From contig JANXMQ010000082.1 of assembly GCA_025354565.1 (NCBI GenBank), positions 1 through 59,385 on the forward strand: 59,385 bases of DNA. Direction: 5' to 3'. The stretch is from Akkermansiaceae bacterium. GTDB taxonomy: Bacteria > Verrucomicrobiota > Verrucomicrobiia > Verrucomicrobiales > Akkermansiaceae. The notes below the pieces were generated by a model. That model saw only the letters and a list, made by a program, of their open reading frames with translations, did not search any database and was not told the DNA's origin. A program made the position numbers and the translations under genes. This document shows, piece by piece, positions 50,402 through 59,385 of the stretch. How positions within the stretch are numbered: the stretch's first letter is position 1; every line of letters starts with the position of its first letter.

Positions 50402-50812
50402 ATGAATCCCAATCCACCCGCCTCACGCTGGAAAGCCATCAGTCTGATCGTGCTCGTTTTTTTCCTCGGCCTGATCGTCGGCATCGGCGGCGGTGCGCTC
50501 GTCGTCCGCCGGACCTTGCAAAAACAACTCACCTCGGGCAACGGCGGCACCCCGTTGATCGATCACCTCGAACGTGAAATGACCGCCAAGCTGAAACTCA
50601 CCCCGAGCGAACAAGCTGCGGTCAAGACCGAGCTCGATGTCACCCGCCATGCAGTCAGCGAGCATCGCCGCCAGATGTTAGAAAATCTCCGCGCCACTTG
50701 CGAGGACACGCTGGCCCGCCTCAAGGCGATACTGCCGCCGGAAAAACAAACCCAGCTCGAAGAACAAGCCCGCAAACGCTTCGCCCCGTGGGGTTTGCTT
50801 ATCGCGAAATAA
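50402..50812 (+). CDS. Membrane-anchored Spy/CnrX-like periplasmic sensor
   Basis: This 136-residue protein has one N-terminal membrane helix (about 11-35, LIVLVFFLGLIVGIGGGALV) and a periplasmic four-helix part with LKLTPSEQAAVKTELDV, RRQMLENLRATCEDTLARL and a following LPPEKQTQLEEQARK. That is the periplasmic heavy-metal sensor (CnrX, PF13801-type) and Spy L-T-x-x-Q pattern. A single Cys and a few His are present, so metal binding is possible but not shown. It lies 15 bases after the anti-sigma-like gene. Confidence 0.6.
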   Translation: MNPNPPASRWKAISLIVLVFFLGLIVGIGGGALVVRRTLQKQLTSGNGGTPLIDHLEREMTAKLKLTPSEQAAVKTELDVTRHAVSEHRRQMLENLRATCEDTLARLKAILPPEKQTQLEEQARKRFAPWGLLIAK

Positions 50813-50856
50813 TGGCGAATTTATGAAATTAGACGGATCGGTCATCGGCGCTGGCG

Positions 50857-51213
50857 TCAGTATGCGGCCGCCCGGAACGGCTGGGGCGCGGTGGCCGGAA
50901 CAGCGAGGGCCATTACGGCGCAAAGTCCGGTCAGCGCGAGGATGAGCCAGCGGGCCGGGTCCTGATTGAGAATTTGAGCGAAGTAGTAATACGCCTGCTG
51001 TTGCGGGGATTGAAACAGCATCGCGGGAAACGTTAGCATCGCGCAAAAGAGTAGCGGCGGCGTGCAAAGCAGAATCATGAGCGAGGCTTTTTTGGCGCTG
51101 AGGCGGGAGGTTAGCAATAACCAAGGACCGCTGATGAAGGTGAGGCGTATTAGTCGGGCGAGACTTTTGATGGTGAAAAGTCCGGGGCTGGTGGAGATTT
51201 TTGCGTGGGACAT
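50857..51213 (-). CDS. Two-helix membrane protein of unknown function
   Basis: This 118-residue protein starts at the ATG at 51213. Hydrophobic helices lie at about 47-66 (SLMILLCTPPLLFCAMLTF) and about 90-108 (WLILALTGLCAVMALAV), with a basic linker. I recognise no family. The upstream DNA (about 51214-51300) is AT-rich and fits a promoter. The long upstream extension of this frame (to 51606) is low in hydrophobic content and overlaps the start of the RNA methyltransferase gene, so I do not use it. Confidence 0.5.
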   Translation of the reverse strand: MSHAKISTSPGLFTIKSLARLIRLTFISGPWLLLTSRLSAKKASLMILLCTPPLLFCAMLTFPAMLFQSPQQQAYYYFAQILNQDPARWLILALTGLCAVMALAVPATAPQPFRAAAY

Positions 51214-51530
51214 GTTCTCGATATACAGGTCATCGCGTAGGTTGACAATAATATTAATAAATCCGTAGTAAATTAGTCTCGGGCGGGCTGATTTTTTAAA
51301 AATTCCCAGAAGAGTGCCTAACTGAAGCACCTGCGCGGGCGTACTAGAACGTCCCCGCCGAGTAGGTCGCACCGGCATCGTGCCAGAACTCCATAATTTG
51401 CTGGCTGACCCCGATCTGCTAGAACTTGCCCTTAATGGTTTCCAAACCGACCCCGAGTAGCTTGCGGGCCTTGGCTGACGCCAAATTCGATTGCCGCCCT
51501 TCGCGCACGGCGGCAAGCTCCGGCCCGACC
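51214..51530. other. Intergenic region upstream of the RNA methyltransferase
   Basis: This 317-base spacer lies between divergent genes. The left 90 bases are AT-rich and probably hold the promoter of the 118-residue membrane protein. A short minus-strand frame ending near 51419 (SAKARKLLGVGLETIKGKF) looks protein-like, but no full gene can be built from it. Confidence 0.35.
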
Positions 51531-52748
51531 ATGCAGCGCCCGCCGAAAAAATTTGTCCCCACGCCATTTGCGTATCATCAGGAAATCGAGTTACGGATCG
51601 ATGCACTCACCAATCTCGGCGCGGGTGTGGGGCGGATCGATGGCTGGGTGGTGTTCGTGCCGTTCGCATTGCCGGGGGAACGGGTAAAGGCCCGGGTTTT
51701 TCGGAATGATAAAAGTTTTTCCCAAGCGGATCTCGTCGCGGTCTTGGAGCCATCGCCGGACCGAGTGGTCGCGGGCTGCCCCTTGTTTGGTGAGTGCGGT
51801 GGCTGCCAATACCAGCACCTCGCCTACGCGAAACAGCTCGCATGGAAAACGCGGCAGGTGGGTGAGCTGATGCAACACATGGCCGCCATCACGTTCCCGG
51901 TGAACGACTGCCTCGCGACGGAGCAAATTTGGAACTACCGCTCGAAGATCACGCCGCACTTCGAGAAGGGGAAAGATGGCGATCTCGGGCCGATTGGATT
52001 TCTCTCCTTTGGTCGGCGCTCGCAATTGGTCGATGTGCCGCAATGTCCGATCGCGATGGCGGTGATCAACCGCGAGCTGCCGATGATCCGTGAGGAACTG
52101 CGCGCTAACGCCAGTCGCTACAAGCGCGGGGCCACCGTCCTGCTGCGGGCCACTGAAGATCGCGTGGAAACCGACTTCCGGGCGACGGCGACCGAGCGGG
52201 TGGGGGATTTGAAATTCCAATTTCTCGCCGGGGATTTTTTCCAGAACAATCCCTTTATCCTGCCGCTTTTCACGGGCTATGTGGCAGCGCGGGCGGCGGC
52301 GAGTGGAGTGAAATTTTTGGTCGATGCGTATTGCGGCTCCGGGCTGTTTTCCCTGACTTTGGCGAGGAAATTTGAGCAAGTTGCCGGCGTCGAGGTGTCC
52401 GAAACCTCCTGCGAGTGGGCGCGCAAGAATGCGCGGGACAATGCGATCACCAACGCCACGTTTCTCACCGCCTCCGCCGAGGCCATCTTCGATCAAATCA
52501 GTTTCCCCGCGGGCGAAACCGCTGTCGTGATCGACCCGCCGCGCAAGGGCTGCACGCCGGAGTTCATCGAGCAGCTCTTGAAATTCGGCCCCGCGCGGGT
52601 GGTCTATGTTTCCTGCGATCCGGCGACTCAGGTGCGTGATCTCAAGCAACTCAGCGCGGGTGGCTATCGCTTGGAGGACGTGCAGCCCTTCGACCTTTTT
52701 CCCCACACGAGGCATTTGGAGTGCGTGATGACCTTGGTGAAATTCTGA
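51531..52748 (+). CDS. TrmA/RlmD-family RNA 5-methyluridine methyltransferase
   Basis: This 405-residue SAM enzyme methylates C5 of a uridine in rRNA or tRNA. An N-terminal TRAM-like domain (about 15-70) includes GVGRIDGWVVFVPFALPGE. The iron-sulfur ligands are in CPLFGECGGCQYQH (C-x5-C-x2-C) plus a later CPIA. The methylase domain has DAYCGSGLFSLTLA (motif I), VIDPPRKG (motif IV) and the catalytic Cys in YVSCDPATQ. Without a full alignment I cannot say whether U747, U1939 or tRNA U54 is the target. The ATG at 51531 is chosen because homology starts within 15 residues. Confidence 0.9.
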   Translation: MQRPPKKFVPTPFAYHQEIELRIDALTNLGAGVGRIDGWVVFVPFALPGERVKARVFRNDKSFSQADLVAVLEPSPDRVVAGCPLFGECGGCQYQHLAYAKQLAWKTRQVGELMQHMAAITFPVNDCLATEQIWNYRSKITPHFEKGKDGDLGPIGFLSFGRRSQLVDVPQCPIAMAVINRELPMIREELRANASRYKRGATVLLRATEDRVETDFRATATERVGDLKFQFLAGDFFQNNPFILPLFTGYVAARAAASGVKFLVDAYCGSGLFSLTLARKFEQVAGVEVSETSCEWARKNARDNAITNATFLTASAEAIFDQISFPAGETAVVIDPPRKGCTPEFIEQLLKFGPARVVYVSCDPATQVRDLKQLSAGGYRLEDVQPFDLFPHTRHLECVMTLVKF

Positions 52749-52763
52749 AGCCGTGTGTGGGTG

Positions 52764-53057
52764 TTACCTCAAGCGGTCGTGCCAAAATCCGGGATTCCGG
52801 CTGCCATGTGCCACCGCTACGACGACCACGCACTCCTCCCGAATTACGTAGGCGATGTAGTAGGGGAACACCGGACAGTTCACACGTCGGTATCCGGCTT
52901 CGCGTTCGCGCCATAGGCACGGGGCACTTGCTACCGTTTTAAGCACCTCTGCCACCTCGTCACGCAATCGCTTACCCAAGTCAACTTCGCGATCCTCATA
53001 GTATTCGGCGGCCTCAAACAGATCTCGTTTGGCTTCAGTCGTGAACTCGACAATCAT
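52764..53057 (-). CDS. RelE/ParE-family toxin
   Basis: This 97-residue toxin of a type II toxin-antitoxin pair has the family's beta-alpha-alpha-beta-beta-beta layout. It shows VEFTTEAKRDLFEAAEYYED near the N-terminus, then RRVNCPVFPYYIAYVIREE and VVVAVAHGSRNPGFW at the end. The last motif (A-V-x-H-x-x-R-x-P-x-x-W) is typical of ParE-like members that act on gyrase, as opposed to ribosomal RelE. Its start overlaps the antitoxin stop by 4 bases (ATGA), so the antitoxin is made first. Confidence 0.88.
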   Translation of the reverse strand: MIVEFTTEAKRDLFEAAEYYEDREVDLGKRLRDEVAEVLKTVASAPCLWREREAGYRRVNCPVFPYYIAYVIREECVVVVAVAHGSRNPGFWHDRLR

Positions 53058-53287
53058 GGCCCAAGTTGCTGGTCGAGTTCGGCAAACACATCAGATGCAC
53101 GGTGCCGCTTGGTGGCTCCCGCATCGAGCAACTCGATCCGGTGCGCAATTTCGGCTTCCCACCTCGCATCTACGGATGGATCGCTCGGCGGTTCCGCGCT
53201 GCGCATGAGACGATGGGCAAGTGTCATCCGCTGATCTTCCGGCAGGCTCATGACTACTTTTTCAAGGGTTTCCAATGTCGTAGCCAT
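53054..53287 (-). CDS. Antitoxin of the ParE/RelE-type pair (addiction-module component)
   Basis: This 77-residue protein belongs to the putative addiction module component family. An N-terminal helix pair (LEKVVMSLPEDQRMTLAHRLM) is followed by VDARWEAEIAHRIELLDAGA. In this family the W-x-x-E-I-x-x-R segment is the conserved core, and the C-terminal tail (ASDVFAELDQQL) covers the toxin. It is immediately upstream of the toxin with an ATGA overlap. No extra DNA-binding domain is seen. Confidence 0.85.
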   Translation of the reverse strand: MATTLETLEKVVMSLPEDQRMTLAHRLMRSAEPPSDPSVDARWEAEIAHRIELLDAGATKRHRASDVFAELDQQLGP

Positions 53288-53457
53288 GCGCGTAGCATAC
53301 CTACTTCAGGTTGCGATTCAAGTCTTCGATTTTTTGGATGACTGGTTTTGAGTGAGAACTCTCAATCGTACGGCGGCAATGTTGATGATCCCGACATCCC
53401 CCCGTCAGTTTTCCCATGCTGGACAAATCCTGCGGCCTCTGGCATCCATCCGCGCCC

Positions 53458-56145
<2,688 letters not shown>

Positions 56146-56197
56146 GGGCTTGCCAAGCTTGGTATCATCCTTAAAGTGGCACGATCATAAGAAACCC

Positions 56198-57235
56198 ATG
56201 AGCGCCCTTGAAAGCATTCCCGGCATCGGCAAGGCATCACTCGAACTGCTCGAGGCCGCCGGATTTGCCAATGTCGAGGCACTGGCCCGAGCCGGTGTGG
56301 ATGAATTGGCCAAGGAATTGGAACGGGCGAACACCATTCTACAGATCTCCAAGCGGCCACCTGCGCGGGGCAATGTCGAGAAATGGATTTCCTCGGCCCG
56401 TAAGCTCGCCGGGCTGGGGCCGGACCGATCGGCAGATGTGGCGATGCCGGTTAATTACGAACTGGCCTCGCAGGTGATGTCGATGTTGGCCAGTGCACCT
56501 TACGCCATTCCCTTGCCCGCACGTTTTCTCGTGGAACAGCAATTGGCGGTCGGAGACATTCCGGCGGCGATTCTGCTAAACCGTTATTCCGGCGATCTTG
56601 AGGTCAGAGTTGAGAACCGCATCCCAGCGCCGAAGCCGTTGCGTGCCTCGACGGCGTCCGGTAATGTGAAGATTGCCGAGAGTATCGGACCCCGGATGGA
56701 AATCGACCAACTGCGGCTCAAGCCTATCGCCAGCCTGGTCAATGGGGCTGTGCCGCCGGCGGATGGTGATGACAGCCAGGCCGCGTTCCGCAGTCCTGCA
56801 GTGGGCACTAACAATGACACCGACGGCTTGCCCCGTCGCGTGATTCGGGGGGTGATGCACCATCATCCGGTCATGTTAGGGTTTGGTGCGCTGCTGACCT
56901 TGGCGTTAGCTGCCCTGCTGCCGATAGCGATCGTTTCTGGCGGGCTGCTCTTGCTCTCACGCGAATACGCCGATCGTTTTGGTTGGGTTCCCGAGTGGTT
57001 GTTGGCATTTCCCATCAGCCTGCCGGTGTTCGGGTTGGCCTATCTATTTTGGGCCATTCCCGGGGGCTGCCGGATTTGCGGGCAGAAATTATTATACCCC
57101 CGGATGTGCATGAAAAACAGCCGGGCGCACCATGTTCCTTGGCTTGGTTATATCATCCCGCTTTGTGTGCATATACTGTTATTCAAATGGTTCCGCTGCA
57201 CCTATTGCGGGACTCCGGTGAGGTTGAAAAAATGA
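56198..57235 (+). CDS. Membrane protein with helix-hairpin-helix head and zinc-ribbon tail
   Basis: This 345-residue protein has an N-terminal helix-hairpin-helix region like DUF4332 (SIPGIGKASLELLEAAGFANV, about 5-70), which normally binds nucleic acid or protein. A linker with LPLPARFLVEQQLAVGDIP follows, then three or so membrane helices at about 228-250, 268-285 and 315-330. Cys pairs CRIC and CTYC (about 290-293 and 333-336) would form a zinc ribbon around the last helix. I know no named function. Its stop overlaps the next start (ATGA), so the next lipoprotein is its partner in one operon. Confidence 0.6.
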   Translation: MSALESIPGIGKASLELLEAAGFANVEALARAGVDELAKELERANTILQISKRPPARGNVEKWISSARKLAGLGPDRSADVAMPVNYELASQVMSMLASAPYAIPLPARFLVEQQLAVGDIPAAILLNRYSGDLEVRVENRIPAPKPLRASTASGNVKIAESIGPRMEIDQLRLKPIASLVNGAVPPADGDDSQAAFRSPAVGTNNDTDGLPRRVIRGVMHHHPVMLGFGALLTLALAALLPIAIVSGGLLLLSREYADRFGWVPEWLLAFPISLPVFGLAYLFWAIPGGCRICGQKLLYPRMCMKNSRAHHVPWLGYIIPLCVHILLFKWFRCTYCGTPVRLKK

Positions 57236-58191
57236 AGTCGCTAATTTTCAGGATGTTCCGAAGCCTGCCATGGATCTTGGTTTTTGCCATGACTTTCAGT
57301 TCATGCGCACGACTTGGACTCGGTAGTCGGACAGCAAAAAAGAAAGAACCAAGCCCTTTTGGCGCGACTGGAATTCCGCCTCAAATGCGCACCAGCAGCG
57401 CGAGCGGAGGAACGCCTGTCACCCCCGGCGGCAACGTCCCCGCGAAAACGTCGCCGCTGAACGCCACCCCGGAAAGTGACATCGTTTATACCAATCCCGA
57501 CGACCCCGATGCCACGCTGCCGGAGTTGGCAACGGTGCTATCCAACACCAAGCGCGGGCCGTGGGAGGAGAGCGAGACCATCGCCAAACAACGGTCGATG
57601 CGCGAGGGTAAGCCACTGTTGATCTGGTTCACGGATTCTGCCAGAAGTCCGATGTGCAAGGCGGTAAGTCAGGAGCTTTTTTCAACCAATGACTTCGGCA
57701 ATTGGGCCACGGAAAAACTGATCCGCCTGCGGGTGGATGCGGACGTAAAGGTCAATGATCCTGATCTTGATCTGGGTGCTTCCGAAGATCGTCGAGTGCG
57801 CATCATCGACTACGCCGCCGAGTTGAAAAAGCGCTACAAGGTTCTAGGTTTCCCGACTCTGGTCATGCTCAGTCCGAATGGTGAGGTCGTCGGGAAATTT
57901 CGAGGTTACAAGCGCGGTGACGCCGCCTTCCTTTGGGGGCAGATCAAACACGGTGAAGCGGTGTCCGCGGAGTCCACCAAAGGCTGGCGATCCGGACTTG
58001 AAAAAAAGGGCTACCGCGAGTGGGAGGACCGCAAGGGGCGCAAAATTTTCGCCAGACTGACGGCCTATTCAAAAGGCACCCTTACCTTCATCGAACCGGA
58101 TGGCACCCGTTCCCGCACACAAGAGGATAATCTATCCGATAAGGACCGGGCGTGGATCGCGGAGCAGAAGAAAACCCGTAATATCCCGTGA
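57232..58191 (+). CDS. Thioredoxin-fold lipoprotein with C-terminal SHD1-like domain
   Basis: This 319-residue protein has a lipoprotein leader ending FSSC (about residues 21-24). A low-complexity linker is followed by a thioredoxin-like domain (about 110-235): KPLLIWFTDSARSPMCKAVS, then KKRYKVLGFPTLVMLSPNGEVVGKFRGY. Only one of the two redox cysteines remains (SPMC in place of C-x-x-C). The last 65 residues (YREWEDRKGRKIFARL, LTFIEPDGTRSRTQEDNLSDKD) have the SHD1 pattern common in Planctomycetes and Verrucomicrobia. It overlaps the upstream gene by 4 bases. I infer an outer-envelope protein, function unknown. Confidence 0.6.
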   Translation: MKSLIFRMFRSLPWILVFAMTFSSCARLGLGSRTAKKKEPSPFGATGIPPQMRTSSASGGTPVTPGGNVPAKTSPLNATPESDIVYTNPDDPDATLPELATVLSNTKRGPWEESETIAKQRSMREGKPLLIWFTDSARSPMCKAVSQELFSTNDFGNWATEKLIRLRVDADVKVNDPDLDLGASEDRRVRIIDYAAELKKRYKVLGFPTLVMLSPNGEVVGKFRGYKRGDAAFLWGQIKHGEAVSAESTKGWRSGLEKKGYREWEDRKGRKIFARLTAYSKGTLTFIEPDGTRSRTQEDNLSDKDRAWIAEQKKTRNIP

Positions 58192-58227
58192 TGATCATCC
58201 GGTCTAACACCACCGAACCGGCTGCCG

Positions 58228-59139
58228 TCACCGATCCAGATGGATGTTTTGAACGCGAGCGATCGCTTCGATCAACCGTGACCTGAGCGCTGCGGCAGCG
58301 ATCGCCAACCGCCTTTGCTCAACTTCATAGTCCCGTCGCCCTGCCGCCGTCTCAATGCGGATCGGCTCGCAGCACCAGGCGGTCAAATCATACGGACTTG
58401 CCCGCATGTCCAGATCCCGCAACCGGGTGGCCAGTTCGAAGCAATCTAGCAGCAAGTCAGATCCCACCCACGGCATCGACTTCGCCGCCCATTTGTAGAG
58501 ATCCATATTTGCATGAACACAACCCGGTTGCTCCATCGCGATCCGGTCCGCCAACGACGGCTGCAGGCGATTCAGCGGGCGTGCTTCAGCGGCGAAAAAC
58601 CGGAACGCGTCGTGATGCGAGCAACAGATCGCCCGCGACTCCACCAGCGCGTCGATGGCCGTTTGCGGCAGACGCAGTGGGGTAGTTCTCTCGTGTCGCA
58701 CTTCCTTGCCTCGATAAACCATCGCCCACTCATGCAGCCCGTGACAGGCGAAATTAGGCGACCGGTCACGCGTCGCCACCAGCAGTTCCCGGATCCACGT
58801 CAAGCGCGTGAGCTCCGCTTCTGACAAGCGCCCCGCATCCGCAAAGAGGCATCCATCCACCAAGGCATAGCAGCGCGCGGAAAAAGGCGCAGGCGGGGTA
58901 GGGGACTCCGCCGTCGCCGTCCATTCCAAAGCCACCCCGCAGCCCGGCTGCCAATGTTCTAACAACGCGAACGGATAGGGATAATACTGGAACAGGAAAT
59001 CCGCCACCGGATGCGGCACCCCGGCCTCCCGCCGCCGCCGGGCAGGCAAGGTGTGCTGCTCCGCCCGCGCCCGATGCGTGACCGCGCGTTCCTGCCATTC
59101 GTTAGTCGCAAGGACGGTTAGTGGCGGACAGGAAATCAT
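58228..59139 (-). CDS. Protein of a family often labelled 3-methyladenine DNA glycosylase
   Basis: This 303-residue protein belongs to a family common in Actinobacteria. Its marks are HPVADFLFQYYPYPFALLEHWQPG (family H-P-x-x-D-F-L-F), GLHEWAMVYRG, CSHHDAFRFF, EQPGCVHANMDLYKWA and RDLDMRASPYDL. The family is often annotated as 3-methyladenine DNA glycosylase, but I see no helix-hairpin-helix or Gly/Pro-Asp site of AlkA or Tag, so that name is doubtful. The conserved His, Asp and Cys suggest a metal or hydrolase site. It is a single minus-strand gene next to the initiator tRNA. Confidence 0.7.
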   Translation of the reverse strand: MISCPPLTVLATNEWQERAVTHRARAEQHTLPARRRREAGVPHPVADFLFQYYPYPFALLEHWQPGCGVALEWTATAESPTPPAPFSARCYALVDGCLFADAGRLSEAELTRLTWIRELLVATRDRSPNFACHGLHEWAMVYRGKEVRHERTTPLRLPQTAIDALVESRAICCSHHDAFRFFAAEARPLNRLQPSLADRIAMEQPGCVHANMDLYKWAAKSMPWVGSDLLLDCFELATRLRDLDMRASPYDLTAWCCEPIRIETAAGRRDYEVEQRRLAIAAAALRSRLIEAIARVQNIHLDR

Positions 59140-59248
59140 CGCGCAGCCAGCAAAGCATGAACTTCCGCCGATGGCAAAATTTCCCTTGCATCATCAGCCC
59201 GCCGCCCCTAATCATCCCGCCCCGCGCCGAAAGGCGCATGGTTAAAAT

Positions 59249-59325
<77 letters not shown>

Positions 59326-59327
59326 AT

Positions 59328-59367
59328 GAAAGCCGTTGAATTCCAAGGAGTTCAGCGGCTTTCGCCT
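59328..59367 (+). terminator. Terminator-like hairpin after tRNA-fMet
   Basis: Arms GAAAGCCGTTGAA and TTCAGCGGCTTTC pair over 13 bases with one G-T wobble and a 10-base loop, beginning 3 bases after the tRNA end. It is followed by a short pyrimidine stretch, not a long T-run. Confidence 0.6.
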
Positions 59368-59385
59368 TTCTGGGAGGGAGGTTTG

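Noticed and set aside
51419-51535. Minus-strand protein-like fragment upstream of the RNA methyltransferase
   Set aside because: Only about 40 residues can be read, it overlaps the methyltransferase start, and no family could be recognised.
56154-56163. CCAAGCTTGG palindrome after valS
   Set aside because: It is short, has no T-run, and such 10-base palindromes occur by chance in a window of this size.

Overview
The window looks like a chromosomal segment of a GC-rich, Gram-negative-type member of the Verrucomicrobia (PVC group). I infer this from family content, not from a database search. The pointers are a PVC-type membrane-bound dehydrogenase with fused cytochrome c and discoidin-like domains, a DUF1844 protein, an SHD1-domain lipoprotein, KDO and Lpt outer-membrane genes, and zinc-free (Cys-less) versions of ribosomal proteins S4 and bL36. 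Most of the window is housekeeping. Two or three lower-GC stretches (about 1-840, 9.15-10.6 kb and 17.7-19.7 kb) look acquired.

Layout. 0-1.7 kb: a small membrane protein, an IS66-type transposase remnant and tcdA. 1.7-5.3 kb: bL36 (minus strand), then DUF1844, kdsA, an LptC/LptA-like protein and lptB, an LPS synthesis and export operon. 5.4-9.0 kb (minus): pyrE, a peptide-binding lipoprotein and an OppB-type permease. 9.1-10.5 kb: a clan GH-A (GH30-like) glycosidase in AT-richer DNA. 10.8-13.0 kb: an ExbB-ExbD-TonB-like-zinc-ribbon operon in which the usual proton-path acidic residues of ExbB and ExbD are both replaced. 13.1-14.7 kb: an EF-hand lipoprotein and trpB. 14.8-19.7 kb: a single-chain Type IIL (MmeI-like) restriction-modification enzyme, then a palindromic terminator and a three-gene low-GC operon with a toxin-like protein. 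19.7-28.4 kb: parE, a thioredoxin/MsrA-like hybrid, a TerC protein, a CHAD protein, an MFS transporter, an rRNA methyltransferase and secreted unknowns. 28.6-32.9 kb: cysJ-cysI-cysH for assimilatory sulfite and PAPS reduction. 34.2-35.8 kb: rpsM-rpsK-rpsD closed by a strong terminator and not followed by rpoA. 35.9-40.9 kb: an M13 peptidase and the PVC-type dehydrogenase. 41.0-47.8 kb: recQ and a polyphosphate cluster (ppk1, a degenerate ppx-like gene, ppk2). 47.8-50.8 kb: heme A synthase and an ECF sigma cluster with Spy/CnrX-like periplasmic proteins. 51.2-59.4 kb: an RNA m5U methyltransferase, a ParE/RelE-type toxin-antitoxin pair, valS, two envelope proteins, a protein of a family often labelled 3-methyladenine glycosylase, and an initiator tRNA.

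The most promising unusual items are the acid-less ExbB/ExbD operon, the toxin-like operon beside the Type IIL enzyme, the degenerate Ppx next to a ppk1 whose leader is a tandem heptamer repeat, and a genome-style word bias (about 100 GTTAG/CTAAC against about 10 CTTAG/CTAAG by hand count).
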